A stretch of 64,000 nucleotides of DNA from Pogonophryne albipinna (taxonomy: Eukaryota; Chordata; Actinopteri; Perciformes; Artedidraconidae): positions 40,203,499 through 40,267,498 of the forward strand of contig CM053249.1 of the NCBI GenBank assembly GCA_028583405.1. Direction: 5' to 3'. A program made the translations under genes and the position numbers. This document shows, piece by piece, positions 50,138 through 62,329 of this stretch (within the stretch, counting starts at the first letter, position 1; each line of letters starts with the position of its first letter). The notes under the pieces are model-generated. The model ran no database searches. It saw only the letters and a program-made list of their open reading frames with translations, and was not told where the DNA came from.

Positions 50138-51179
50138 GGGCCCTTCTCACTTCTCTTATTTTTCATTTCCTCGCTCCTCGGTCTCGGTCTCACCGGAAGT
50201 TGATTTGTCTGCGCCATCTTGAGTAGCGTCCCAATGGCCTTATTTTTGCCGGAGGAGCGAGGAGCGATAATGGAGGAGCTATAACCGAGGAACCACCAGA
50301 CCATCCTCCGATGAAATCCTCAGACACTCGCCCCGCCCCCTTACTGTGTATCGCTCACTGATTGGAAGAGGCAGTGCATGCACTGATCTGATGCTTCTTG
50401 ACCTCTTGACATGAGAGCAGTTTCCCAGCGGAGTGAAGAAAATACATGAACCTCACGAGAGTCACTCCTCAGTTTATACCGTGTTATGTTTCAATTAATG
50501 TATCATTTAGTTACAAATATGTGATATATCTGAACAACAAAGTGGTGAAAAATCATTTTATTCATTTTTTGGAAACATTTTCATGATCGCTTTTTTCGTT
50601 TTACATTTTCATTTATTGTCATTTCCATTCAGTCAGTCATTAAGTGCTATTTAAAATGTTAATGTGCTACATATCCACACAAACAAACAAAGTGTGCAAT
50701 CCAATGAATGTTAATCTAACTGGGTTTTGATAGATATCTCTTTTTCTTCTCTCAATTATTTTATTTCTATTGTGCACTCTAATCAATATTAATCCAACTA
50801 ATGTTCGTTTATACATTTTAAGAATGGCGTTTATCTTTTTTGAGAATGAGCTCTTATTTAATTTTATTTATTTGGGTCTACAACAGATGATACAAATGTT
50901 TGTGTCAGTAAATGTGTACTAACAGAGGCGGGGTGTGTGTGGAAATAACGGGGACAGAGCTGCTGTCAGACGATCAGCTGTGCAGCGTCATCACAAACGG
51001 ACGTCGCTTCACGTGACGCTCCGGAGGAAAGGAAGTCCCATTGCTCTTAAAACTAATTTCCCTGCTTCTCGTGGTTTCCTTGCGTCTCTCCATGCTTCCC
51101 TGGTGGGAGGGACTATTCACAGGGAAACGACGCAAGTGAGGGACGCAAGGAATCCATTTAACCGAAGTGAGAAGGGCCC
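50138..51179. mobile_element. Harbinger-like non-autonomous element inside the P terminus
   Basis: A 1042-bp element with termini GGGCCCTTCTCACTTC and GAAGTGAGAAGGGCCC, flanked by 3-bp AGA (50135-50137 and 51180-51182). A 3-bp duplication fits PIF/Harbinger. Removing it restores a continuous left P terminus. No transposase ORF. Confidence 0.75.
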
Positions 51180-51952
51180 AGAGACATATAAAGAGTAGAC
51201 GCCGCATTGGCTGCTGGGGCGCACGAAATACGGCCGCCATCTTGGACCGGTCATCCTACCCATATTGTACAGACATTCTACCCATAGACAGCAGAGGTTT
51301 CAAGATGCCAGAGCACTGTGCGGCGTATTGCTGTGCAAATCGGCGGACGATTGCGAACAGGAGTCGGGGGATTACTTTTCACAAGTAAGATTCAACATTA
51401 TTATTGGTTGTATTTTGTAAATAGAATATTATTGTACTGTATTGATGTCCGCCAGCAAAATCGTAGCCAGCAAACATTATGTTTATGGCCAACTGAGACT
51501 TTATAAATCATATGCTGCTGTAACAAGTGAATTTCCCCGTTGTGGGATGAATAAAGTAAAATCTAATCTAATCTATCTAGGAAGAAGAAGGAAGAAAATA
51601 AACTTGACCTCCTTCTTAAAAAATGTTGTGTTGACTCTCTCAAATCTCCCGTTTTTATTTTGAAGGTTTCCCAAAGACAAAGATATGAGGAAGAAGTGGG
51701 AAGTTGCTTTGAGGAGGGAAAGGTTCACTGCAAGCGAGTCATCCGTGATTTGCAGTGAGCATTTTAAGCAGGACGAGTTTGACAGGACAGGACAGATTGT
51801 CCGACTCAGAGATGGTGTTATTCCCTCCATCTTCAGCTTCCCGGTTCACCTCCAAAGAGTAGGTGTATCATCATAAGGCTATTAGCATTCATAAATGTAA
51901 ATATTCTATTATCAATAACAGGGCAGGGTGAAATACATATCCCTGTGTGTGC

Positions 51953-51984
<32 letters not shown>

Positions 51985-53024
51985 TAGGGCTGTCAAACGA
52001 TTACAAATTTTAATCAGATTAATCACAGCTTAAAAATTTATTAATCATGATTAATCACCATTCGAACTATGTCCAAAATGTGCCATTTCTTTATGTATAT
52101 TGTTTTGGGAATGGAAAGATAAATGAAAGAAGGCGGATATATCCATTTCACATACAGTATCTATGTTTATTATAACATTTTTCTGCGTGTCAAAATGAAA
52201 GACAGCCCACACACCTATCAATCATCAAACCGTGGGGTCTTAATTCATTACGTGTTGATTTCTATTAACGGGGAGTACTTCAGGAAAGTCGACAGGGTGG
52301 GGGGGGCGGCGGCGGCGGCGGCTAGTGGAGTACTTCGTGACCACAGAGTGCGAACGTTGTGATCAGCTGTTTTAGCGCAGTTCTCCAGTGAAGGGGGGGG
52401 GGAGAGAGTCTCCCTCCGCAGCCGGTTGGCGTAGTTTTGGCACAATTCCGTTGTACAGACCGACGTTAACAGCAGCCCTGTCTGTGCACACGGAGACCGA
52501 CTCTGTCGTCCGGTGATCTAACCGCCTTCTGGAAAAGCTTCACAAGTACGTCGGTACGCAAATGCGCTTTGTGACACAAGTTTCAGATTACGCACATAAC
52601 CTGCTTACCAGTTATGTGCACCCCTGTACTACAGCAAAAGTATTCTCCGTCGGGACTTCCTGCAACAACACCGACATTATCAAAGATGTTCTATTGAGAA
52701 GACGATCACTACGTGACAAAAGTTTTCAAAACCGTTTCTGGTCTTCGGTATTTCCAGACAAGTGGCTACTGAAATCAATCTGACTAACTGCTGTCTGTGC
52801 AATTTACTCCGCGCGAGTTGGCGGACTTTATTTTGCTTACTTTAACATCATTTTTCATGGAGGGGCTAAGCCATTTCTTGGTATGGGTGTAGTATACCCT
52901 GGCGCTGCCACTGGTGGGATGTATGGGGCGGGCCATTCTGCACATGCGTTAAATGCGTTAAATATTTTAACGCAATTAATTCAAAAAATTAATTACCGCC
53001 GTTAACGCGATAATTTTGACAGCA

Positions 53025-53027
<3 letters not shown>
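51985..53027 (+). mobile_element. hAT-type element in a P-transposase intron
   Basis: A 1043-bp element with termini tagggctgtcaaacgatta and gataattttgacagcacta, flanked by ATATATAT on both sides, within a TA-rich stretch so the duplication is weak evidence. Full-length counterpart of the truncated copy at 27522-28487. Confidence 0.85.
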
Positions 53028-53061
<34 letters not shown>

Positions 53062-53062
<1 letters not shown>

Positions 53063-54046
53063 AGTGACGTGCGGTGAGGTTCATGGCTGGTGAGGCACTG
53101 ACTCTTTCAGTCAGATTTACAAATATTTTGACCTTAATCGAAATGTTCGGTTATTTTCAAAAGCTTTTTTAGTCTGATGCTTCGATTCATTTTAAACAGA
53201 CTGTTCAACAAAAGGATACCCACAATCTAAATATTGGATTGTTCTTTCTTAGTAAGATCCCATGTTCATTACAATTGTGGTCTTACCTTGACTTGAAGAT
53301 GAAGTCCATGCTATCCTTCTGGACAACAATCTCCATTACATTTTTGTAAAAGTCCTCCTTATCTTCCTCTAGTTTCAAAAGTCTAGCTTGTTGTTTGCGT
53401 CTGCGTAGAATAACAGTAGCAACAAGAACCTGTGGGCTCACGTGCGCCCCCTTCAGTGCGGCAGAGGTTATGGCTGCCTCTCCTGGTGCTTTTTTCATTG
53501 ACGTTGTAGGATGAGACCAGCGGGCCAAAATATCATATACGTGAAATAAGTTATTTAGAGACTGGATGGCGAGGATAAATGTAATAAAGGGATCTACAAA
53601 CATTACATTGGTGACATACAGTGAGATGGTGCAGGCATGCGCTTAGGGCCCGCTTTCCAGACAGTTTCTGTGGGGTGACGCATTCTGAGGTGAGGCAGAG
53701 CTCATCTGTGCCTCACCTCACCCCACAGTAACTGGCTTGAGCGCGCTCACAAAATAAGTGCCCGCGTTAAATTAGTGCCCGTGCTCCAGCAAGTTACTGT
53801 GGGCTTACGTGAGGCAGAGCTCGTCCCTGCCTCACTCCTCTTCGCTCCCATGTAGTTGTAGCGGAGCTCGGCCAATTTGTTGATTTTGACTATAAAAAGC
53901 GATTGGAATCAAACAGAAATCACATTTACAACACAGATCAGTGGAGACATTTTATTATTATTACTATTTAGTTTTTCTTTAGTTGTTTTTCCGTTACATT
54001 GGAGTATGACAGGTGAGGCTCTGCCTCCCCTGACTGCACGTCGCTG
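53062..54046 (+). mobile_element. hAT-type element adjacent to the previous one
   Basis: A 985-bp element with termini CAGTGACGTGCGGTGAGG and cctgactgcacgtcgctg, flanked by atatatct and atatatat (7 of 8 match). It carries a - strand frame at 53283-53603 without a recognised domain. A truncated copy is at 8594-8945. Confidence 0.8.
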
Positions 54047-55904
54047 ATATATATATATTCTTTTCAAGTATTATGCTTCTTCATTTTAGCCGGAAAAGGG
54101 CAGGACTACGTCTACTTCCAGAAAAGCAGAAGAGAGCCTGTCTGTGGCCCCTCAGGACGACCCAGAAGCTTCAACCTCACACTCACAACCTCAGCCTAAT
54201 GATGTGAGTATTTCTATTTTCAACATTATATCATAATGGTCCTAGACAAAGTAAAATCTCTCTTGTTTGCATGTGCAATATAATCCACATAACCAGTCAA
54301 TGTCTGGTTTTGTAGACATGGGTGATGGAAACAATGAGACCGATGTTGCTACTGAGGCTCTTGTGTTCATGGTGGTTGGCCTACAAAGACATTGGAAGGC
54401 TCCCATTGCATATTACCTGACGAAGTCTCTGTCATCTGAAACACAAAGGGTCCTTCTCAGTCATGCTTTGGAGGAGCTGCATGCACGGGGCATTCGGGTG
54501 GTATCTGTCACGATGGATGGGCATGCCTCCAACGTCAGCATGTGCAACCAACTTGGGTGTGAGCTGAAGGGAAACCCACAGGAGCCACTTAAAACCAGTT
54601 TCCCGCATCCCTCGACTGGTGACAAAGTATTTGTAATGATGGATGCATGCCACATGCTGAAGTTGGCACGTAATATGTTGCAGGTAAATGATGATTGTTG
54701 TAGACCTATTTGTACAAGTTATGTCTCTGCTGCTAAAAGTTGTATCTAAATATTGTTGTCTATTCATTTGCACAGTTATAGCTGGACGTGATGATCAACA
54801 TTTTGCTGTTTGTACTTGTTTGAGCAGTGACTGAATCTTTCTCTGCAGGCATACAGTCCAATTGCAACGACCACCGGACAGATCAAGTGGAGGTTCATCA
54901 ATCATCTCAATGATGTGCAAAAAAAAGACTGACTGCATGCTGCCAATAAAATCACAGACAAACATGTCTACTTTGAGAACCACAAGATGAGGGTGTCCCT
55001 GGCTGCACAAACACTGAGTCGCTCCGTGTCAGTTGCTCTCCGCACAATGAGGGATCTTAGGTACTCTCAGTTTAAAGACTGTGAGGCAACGGCAGAATTC
55101 ATTGAGGTAAACAGTTAGTGATTATAGAACCAAGTACGTGTTTTTTTTTAAATAATTGATCAAAATGTGATTTGAGCATCAGGAACAATTTGTTGATAAT
55201 TCTCTAAGTTCAACATGCAAATATTTTCATGAACCGTGATATTGCATATTCATAAATACAAAAGGTTGTATATAACCTTACACATACCTTCACAAATGTT
55301 AGAGTGGTAAAGCTCTGTGTGAAATTTGCTGTAGCACAAAGCAGGCCTATGGAGAGAAGGAAGTCAAGCAAATACTAAGTTTGCATGTTGCACGTTGAAC
55401 ATACAGTTTAGAAATAAGTACACTGTTCTCTTTATATCTTGAATAGATGAGTATTGATTACAACTATCTGATACCTAATGAAACACTGTAATGATAGTGA
55501 TTTAGATGCCGATATTTCTTTATAGGTTATTGACAGGCTGTTTGACACAATGAATGGACGCAATCCTCGTGCCAAAGGATTCAAATCTCCCTTGGGTGCT
55601 TTGAATTGGATAGAGGGGAAAGCATTTTTGTCAAGAGCCAGGGAGTACTTGCTCACTTTGGTGACAAAAGATGGAACACCACTTCACCGATCTAAGAGGT
55701 CTATTAAAATAGTGCTTGTTATTCATGCATGAAAAGTTCACGACATGAGTTCAACGATACTCTGTTCCGTTATGCATCGAGTTCATAAGATGCTCTGTTC
55801 TCTACATCAGGTTCATATGATGCTACCGTTACAATGTTTTTTCCTTTAGTTTTGTCTGCTAACATGATGCTCTTTTATTTCAATGTTTTACTGTGTTCAG
55901 TTTT

Positions 55905-56585
55905 AATAATAATAATTTCAATTTATATAGCGCCTTTCACGAAACCCAAGGACGCTTTACAATGGGAAGTAACAAAACAAAAAGTAATAATAATCATACA
56001 GATATGAAGAAAACAAAACAGGAACAGGTTGCTGAGTACTGTATATTAGTTGAGGCCAAAGGCCTGAGTGAACAGATGGTGTTTGAGGTGTTTTTTGAAG
56101 GTGTCCAGAGTGTCTGCATTCCTGATTGCAGAGGGGAGAGGATTCCAGAGGGTCGGGGCTGCGACACTGAAGGCTCTGTTGCCAAATGTTTTCAGCTTGG
56201 AGCGCTGGATGGAGAGCAGCCCTTTGTCAGAGGACCGCAGGTGACGAGAGGGGGTGTAGGGCTGAAGGAGGTCAGAGATGTATGGAGGGGCTAGGGAGTG
56301 GAGAGATTTGTAAGTTAGCAGGAGGAGTTTGTACTGGATGCGTGACTTGACCGGGAGCCAGTGAAGGTGGATGAGGGTAGGGGTGATGTGTTGCCAGGGC
56401 TTAGTGTGGGTGAGGAGCCTGGCTGCAGAGTTCTGGACGTACTTGAGCCTGTCCAGGGCTTTGTTGGTGACCCCGAACAGAACTCCATTACAGTAGTCCA
56501 GATGAGAGGAGATGAAGGTATGAATTAATGTTTCTGCAACGGGGTCGGGGAGAGAGGGCCGGAGTCTGGAGATGTTTTGTTTGTT
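55905..56585 (-). mobile_element. 5'-truncated L2-group LINE fragment
   Basis: The - strand encodes the RT C-terminal thumb (HWLPVKSRIQYKLLLLTYKS, APPYISDLL, TLWNPLPSAIRNADTLDTFK) and ends at a cgctatataaattgaaatt-like 3' UTR. It lies between transposase exons of the P element. Confidence 0.85.
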
Positions 56586-57685
56586 GGAATAATCTTGTAT
56601 TCATTGTTTTTGAGGTCCCAGATGCTTCTAAATAGTATGTATTACACAACATCAAGTTTTGCAGGTGTCAGAAGGAGGGAATGTATGTTGAAATGATGTT
56701 CTCTTGTTTCAATGTTTTTCAATCTGCAGTTTTGTTTCTATTTGAATTATCTTGTATTCAGTGTTTTTGAGGTCCCAGATGCTTCTAATGGTACGTATTA
56801 CGCTCCAAAGGTGTCGACAGTCACCTACATCGTCCGGGAGGAGATTGGAACGGAGGATGTTTTTCAGCTTGGGGAACACATTGAGGAGATGCAGTTTGGC
56901 ATCGACAACCATTATTCCAACTTGTTGTCATTGGTTGTGTCTGTGTTTCTGAAAATAAGACTACACCACATTGCCAAACTCACCTCAGAAAGGGAGCACG
57001 AGAAAGAAGCTCTGCAAAACAGTCCTCTTTCAGGGCTTTTAGCTCATTTAAACTTTCATGAGCAACTTTGTGTAAATATGGTTTGGGGCGGTGTGGTGTC
57101 ATGTTCTTGTGTTTAACTTGAACATTTACATTTTTTTATATAGATCTAGATGTAGATTTTCATTTTTTCTGACCTATAACTTCTGTCTATGTATAATGTA
57201 TTATTGTTTCTTCATTTTTCAACTTATTAAAATAGCTGAGTAGTAGGCCTACACAATCTGTTTCTGCTTCTCTATCATATAGACCATTAGTGTTTTTTAT
57301 ATGTGTGTGTGTATATATTAGCCTATATTATAGGCTATATCGTGTGTCTTTTGCAAAATACCTATTATACATTAGATATATGCTATCAAATACCAGAATA
57401 TTCTATTGCTGTTAAGCCTACTATGAATATTAAAATACGCCGAATCATGTGTCCGGTATCATGCCTACATATATGACGTTTGCAGAAAAAATCCCCGTGA
57501 AAATCAATTTTGTATTCAGCGAGTTATGATTGATTAAATGCGCTGACACTTCATTGCGCCTGCCAGACAGATTACACTGAGTGGAGCGGGTGACCGGTCC
57601 AAGATGGCGGCCCCACGGCTCGTCAGCGCCAATAGGCAGTAGCGGTCGATGCGGCGTCTACTCTTTATATGTCTATGGGTGTAGG

Positions 57686-58424
57686 TCTATACATCCATGG
57701 TGGAGGTACCATGGCCCTTTCTCATTTCTCTAACTCCCCTCCTCGACTCCTATCCTCGAGACTTAGTCCCGCCCACAGGAGATGCGAGCCGAGGAGAGAG
57801 GAGGGGAAGCAGCAGGCGGTTAGAGAAATGAGAACTCCTCTCCTCTGAGAGGTCATTTTAAAGAGACGTCCATTAATGATGACAGGAGGCACAGCAGCCC
57901 TCTGTCTGATGGACAGATGTGTTCATGATGACTTATATATTTACTTTGATTCATTCACAGTGCGGTATAATGAGACAATAACAGGCTACAGATGCGGACA
58001 CACATACACACATATATGTATATATACATTTATATACATATATATACAATTTCAGAATCAAACAGAGCACTCTCAAACATAACATGAGAGCAGAGGATAT
58101 ATATGATCATGTGGCATTTTAGCAAACAACATGAAAACAGGAAACACTGGACAGGTGTGTAAGCTCTGCGTGGCCCTGCACTGAAATGCTCCTCCGTATT
58201 AACCATAGAGCCATAGTTATGGAATGAAGGACAGAAATGTGCCAGGTTTTATTGGTTGTTTCCTGTTCTTGGGTTCTTAAAGTGTGCTATGAAAAACAGC
58301 CACTGCTAGATGCTCTGGTGCTGCGCTGCTTACACCTTCAATCAACTGAGACACAGACTGGCCATGTGTCCGACCCTATGAAGGTCAATACAGCTCCTCA
58401 CAGTGCAGTGTGTCTGAGGAGAGG

Positions 58425-58426
<2 letters not shown>
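57686..58426. other. Intergenic/intronic DNA with a short inverted repeat
   Basis: tttctcatttctctaac (57717) and gttagagaaatgagaa (57819) are inverted copies. Together with the preceding ggccc they resemble the Harbinger-like termini at 50138, suggesting a small related MITE. 58000-58050 is (TA/CA)-rich. Probably part of a caskin2 intron. Confidence 0.45.

Positions 58427-58513
<87 letters not shown>
58427..58513 (+). repeat. (GT)n microsatellite upstream of a caskin2 acceptor
   Basis: About 43 GT units with one A interruption, ending 29 bp before the exon at 58543. Confidence 0.95.
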
Positions 58514-58515
<2 letters not shown>

Positions 58516-58542
58516 TCAGGTAGATCTCTCTCTCTGTTTCAG

Positions 58543-61500
58543 GCCACCAGAAGAAGCTGATGTTAGCGGTGAAGAGACTATGTGACCTGCAGCGTTCTCG
58601 TAACCATGCCGACAGAGCTGGAGGCGGGACCCTCCAGCGCAAGCCCCCCGCAGCCCTGGAGCTGGTGGCCATCGAACACACACCAACACACACTCTGCAC
58701 ACTCACACTCCTTCTGACGACTGCTGCCCCTCCCCTCGCTCCCCCAGGACCCTGCTCTCCTTCCAGGACAGCGAGCTGAGCGCCGAGCTGCAAAGCGCCA
58801 TGATGGGCAGGGCGCTGGGGGGGTCTGCAGAGGCATTCAGCATCAGGGTGGGCTCTGTAGCAGCCATGTATGTCAGTCAGGAGAGCATCAGCACGTGGTC
58901 CCGAGCCTCCGGGAACTCAAACTCAGGATGTTCTCGAAACCCCTGGAATGCAGGGACCGCCATGCACTCAGAGGAGAGTGGGGGGGGGGGGGAGGAGGGG
59001 CGTGGGGGGAGCAGTCCTGGAGTCAGGAGCAGATACAGACCCTCAGAGATGTTGGAGCGCTGTCGCTCTGCCACCCCCAACAGTGTCCCCTTCGCCCCCG
59101 TTATCCCTCCCATTACTCCCTGCAAGATGCCCTGCGTTGCCTACGCGCCCCCACCCCCATCCCCACCCCCCAAGACCAAACACCTCCAGCCCTCCTCCCC
59201 CTCTTCTCCATCCCCGCAGCCTGCCCCCACGCAGACGGCCTTCAGTTACCTCCACGCCAAGGCGGGGGGGGGGGGGGTCAGTGGGGCCCCCTGGCTGCTC
59301 TCCAGGTCCGAAGGGCGGCCCTCACAAGAAACGCGCCCAGAGCCTGACCCGCTACGCTCTGTCTGACGGAGAGTCAGACGAAGAGGACGACGCGCCCCCC
59401 CCCCCCTGCTCCTCAGCCCCCAGCTCAGCCATGCCCTCCTACGCCACGCTGTCCCGCCACGCTGCATACCAGCACCGCAGGGGGGGCCCAACGCCACATC
59501 AACCGCAGCCAATCCTTCGCAGTGCGCTCCAGACGCGAAGGCCCGCCCCCAGTCCCCCCCAAGAGGATGAGCTCTGTCAGCAGTGGCCCGACATGCAGTA
59601 CCAAAGACGGGAAAGAGTCAGAAATTATAACCGGGTTGGGGGCGGAGGGCCCCGGAATCGTGAAGAGCATTGCAGCTCGACTGGAGGGGGGGTGCAGCAG
59701 TCCATCCAGGAGGATAGACATGCCCCCCCCTCAGACCCCTCTGTCACCTGTCTTCCTTCCTGTGTCCTCCCCCATTCCTCACATCCTCCTTCAGCACAAA
59801 GCGGCCCCTGCTGTGGACCTGGAGGGCCTGAAGAGGACAAATGTAGAGCCTGACAGACAGAGAGGGGGGGGGCACAGAGGAGACACCTGGAGAGAGAGCT
59901 AGGAAGAGTGAGAGAGTGTCTCGGGGCATTGCGTCTCCAAACCACAGTGGGGGACATCTCCCATTCGCTGAAGAAGGAAACCACACCATGAAGCAGCGGG
60001 CCCGGGGAGGTGTGGCCCCCCCCCGCTGATGCTGAAGTCACGACTCCGACCCCCCACACCCTGGAGCTCCCAGAGTTCAACCTGAAAGAGTCCGACACGG
60101 TGAAGAGACGACACCGACCCAGAGACTACAGCGATGTCAGGGTGCCACCCCCCAACAGAGGCTACAGCGATGTCAGGGTGCTGAGCAAGGATCCAGCTCA
60201 GGGGCCGGGGGATGTGTTCCAGAGAGAGGGCTCTATTGGAAAAGGCCCCAAGCCTCCAGTGTCCTCTAAACCTTCCAGTCCTCTTAACCCCCCCCCCCAA
60301 ACAGCAGACCAGCACCCCCCCAGAAAACATTCTCCACAGGACGAGCTGGTGCACCAACAGCAATTCCTAAACTGACCAGCGTTCAGGTCCACACCGTCTC
60401 CCCGAAGCTACACACACACACATTTGCACATTGCCCCAGACCTGGGAGTCCCCAGAGAGCTGCAGCCAGGCCCCCGCAGCCCGGCACGGCCCCCCCAGCA
60501 CCGGCAGGTAACGAGACTCAACCTGCCTTCTCAGGAGACATATTTTGGCAAAAAATGCTTCATTAAGTAAGGGATAATGTGCAGCGAGGCGGTCATTATG
60601 GGTAAAAGAACACCCGACAGGCTGATCAGGAGCCCAACGCGAAGCGGAGGGATCTTGATCAGAATGTGGCTTATTACATGGCCACATTCTCAACAAAGTA
60701 ATAACATAATCCCAATATTAATTGAAATGCTTTTATAGATTTAAAAAATAGTATTATTGATTTAAAAAATAGTTGTATTGATTTAAAATGACATGCATTC
60801 GCGAAGTAAAATAGTCCGTTGTTACCGTTTGAACTACGTAGCAACGGCAGGAACTGCTTCGACAGCGTTTTGATTACAGATTTGAAATCATCGTTGCTTG
60901 CTTTAAAATAGCACAATTCATTATGTCAAACCTTGGAAAGTATCTATATCCCTGCCCTAATTCCAAAGTAACTGGCAACTGAATATGTTTTGCCGTTTGA
61001 TGTCTATCTATCGATGGACTGCAGCACTGTGGAGGGTTTCTGCCCCGTTACTTCTCCGCTGTTTTCTTGTTCCTCTTGTCTTTTTCTTTTCTTCACTGGG
61101 GAATCATCAGCCACTAACCATTCATCCAAATTACTGTGCTCACCAAATATATTAAAATTAATATTAAAATCCTCCATGTTGCTCTCAGACGGTAGACAAC
61201 GGAAAACTAAAGACAAGCAAACAGTTTGACCATGTTTCGACCAAACTGTATACAGTTAAATCGACCGGACTTCTTTCTGCAGATGTGAGCGTCCTTAACA
61301 ACGGTCAATAAATCCTTGAGAGCGGTCTGTACTACTGGATTAACAACGTGTCACGTGTTCTGAATTGACCAATCAGAATTGAGTATTCACTAAACCATGT
61401 AATAATGTTACATACCGGATTACTGCTCGTCTCTCAGGACTGAACCTCACCAGGGCCCAGAGCGCTGCGTCCAGCCCCCCCTCAGCCCCAGGGGGGGGGC

Positions 61501-62329
61501 GGCAGGTCTGGAGGTTCTGGCTCAGCAGAGGCTGGAGCGGACCAGCACGTCCCTGGAGGAAGCTCTCAAGGTGGTGGAAAACAAGGGGGGCGATGTGGAC
61601 AGGTAATTGATACTAATCAGGGTTACACAATCTCCTAACTGCAAGGTGGAAACCTTCTATGAGAAATAACAGAAGCTTATGAAAATTAACAGGAAGTAAT
61701 TGTAAAATAAAAATATTTGCGTTATATGCTATATATTTTACATTTTATACAAGTACTATACAAAATGCAGTTAGCATCTAAACATAAGTAGGTATAAACA
61801 TTATAAACAGCAGTATAGAAATGTAATACACTAAAGATCAGGTATACAAATATAGAGTATATACAGACACTATCCACCAAATAAATATGAATATAATGTA
61901 GACCGTTAATGACAATATGAATAATATGAATAAATATGACTATGCTAAAGAAAAATTGAGTCATTTGAACAGCATCAAATTCAGATAGGAACTTACCTTT
62001 TCAGCCTACCATAATCAGACATGATTTGTCCATCTATTTCAAAATGTGTCAAATACCGTGTGGTTATTAAGCTAGCTAGCAAGTGAACTGCTGGAGAAAG
62101 GTATTTGGAAAAAACATGTATCCTTTTATCATTGTATCATCATAAGGAACATTCATTTTAGATATGAGCGTATGGGGGTCATCATCACATGACTTTTTTC
62201 CAGCAGCTCTGTAACAGTCCTGTGTCCCACAGCGGCAGCAGCTCAGTGAAGGCAGCAGGAAACATTCTAGACGACATCAGCAACATGTTCGATGACCTGG
62301 CTGACCAGCTGGACGCCGTGTTAGAGTGA
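58543..62329 (+). CDS. caskin2: Caskin-2, 3' exons (partial, frame broken at homopolymers)
   Basis: Synaptic scaffold related to the CASK-binding Caskin-1; ankyrin, SH3 and SAM domains lie upstream of this window. Exons: 58543-60507, 61438-61602, 62233-62329 (stop 62327-62329). Protein sense: [12 protein letters not shown] at the SAM end; [123 protein letters not shown]; and the C-terminal [21 protein letters not shown] tail. FAEEGN and AQQRLE favour caskin2 over caskin1. The frame advances by one base near 59266, 59484, 59863 and 60015, and shifts again near 61491, each time at a G or C run. Sequencing error is as likely as real decay. Confidence 0.88.
60508..61437. other. caskin2 intron with a MITE-like insertion
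   Basis: 60571-60592 (agggataatgtgcagcgagg) recurs at about 38493 inside the outer hAT. ttattacatgg (60671) and ccatgtaataa (61395) form an inverted pair that may mark a non-autonomous element. 60661-60690 is a perfect 10-bp stem with a 10-bp loop (agaatgtggc / gccacattct). A - strand frame at 61004-61216 is unrecognised. Confidence 0.4.

Larger units (their letters stand above)
51305..57116 (+). pseudogene. P-element (THAP9-like) transposase, broken
   Basis: Recognisable exons: 51305-51384 and 51666-51858 (complete THAP finger: MPEHCAAYCC, FPKDKDMRKKW, ICSEHF, GVIPSIF); 54090-54203 (Ser-rich linker); about 54268-54683 (RNase-H-like core: GFVDMG, EALVFMVVGLQ, VVSVTMDGHASNVSMC, MDACHMLKLARNML); 54849-55106; 55526 to about 55700; and about 56762-57116 (HIEEMQFGIDNHYSNL, LKIRLHHIAKL). 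Splice phases of the first exons agree. Exon 54849-55106 has an in-frame TGA at 54930. The stretch between linker and core, normally holding a coiled coil and the first catalytic Asp, is not found. The protein can cut and paste P DNA in intact relatives; this copy is inactive. Confidence 0.85.
50134..57677 (+). mobile_element. P-type transposon (THAP transposase), riddled with insertions
   Basis: Termini: left CAGA (interrupted) continuing gacatataaagagtagacgc, right gcgtctactctttatatgtc then tatg. These are inverted repeats of about 26 bp with one mismatch. Further inside, both ends share ccgccatcttggaccggtca. Flanked by GGTGTAGG at 50126-50133 and 57678-57685, the 8-bp duplication expected of P elements. 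It contains a Harbinger-like element, two hATs and an antisense L2 fragment. Without these the element is about 4.8 kb. Confidence 0.88.

Noticed and set aside
58870..59853. Pro-rich overlapping frames in caskin2 as separate proteins
   Set aside because: They are frame-shifted readings of one caskin2 exon; conserved motifs jump between frames at homopolymers.
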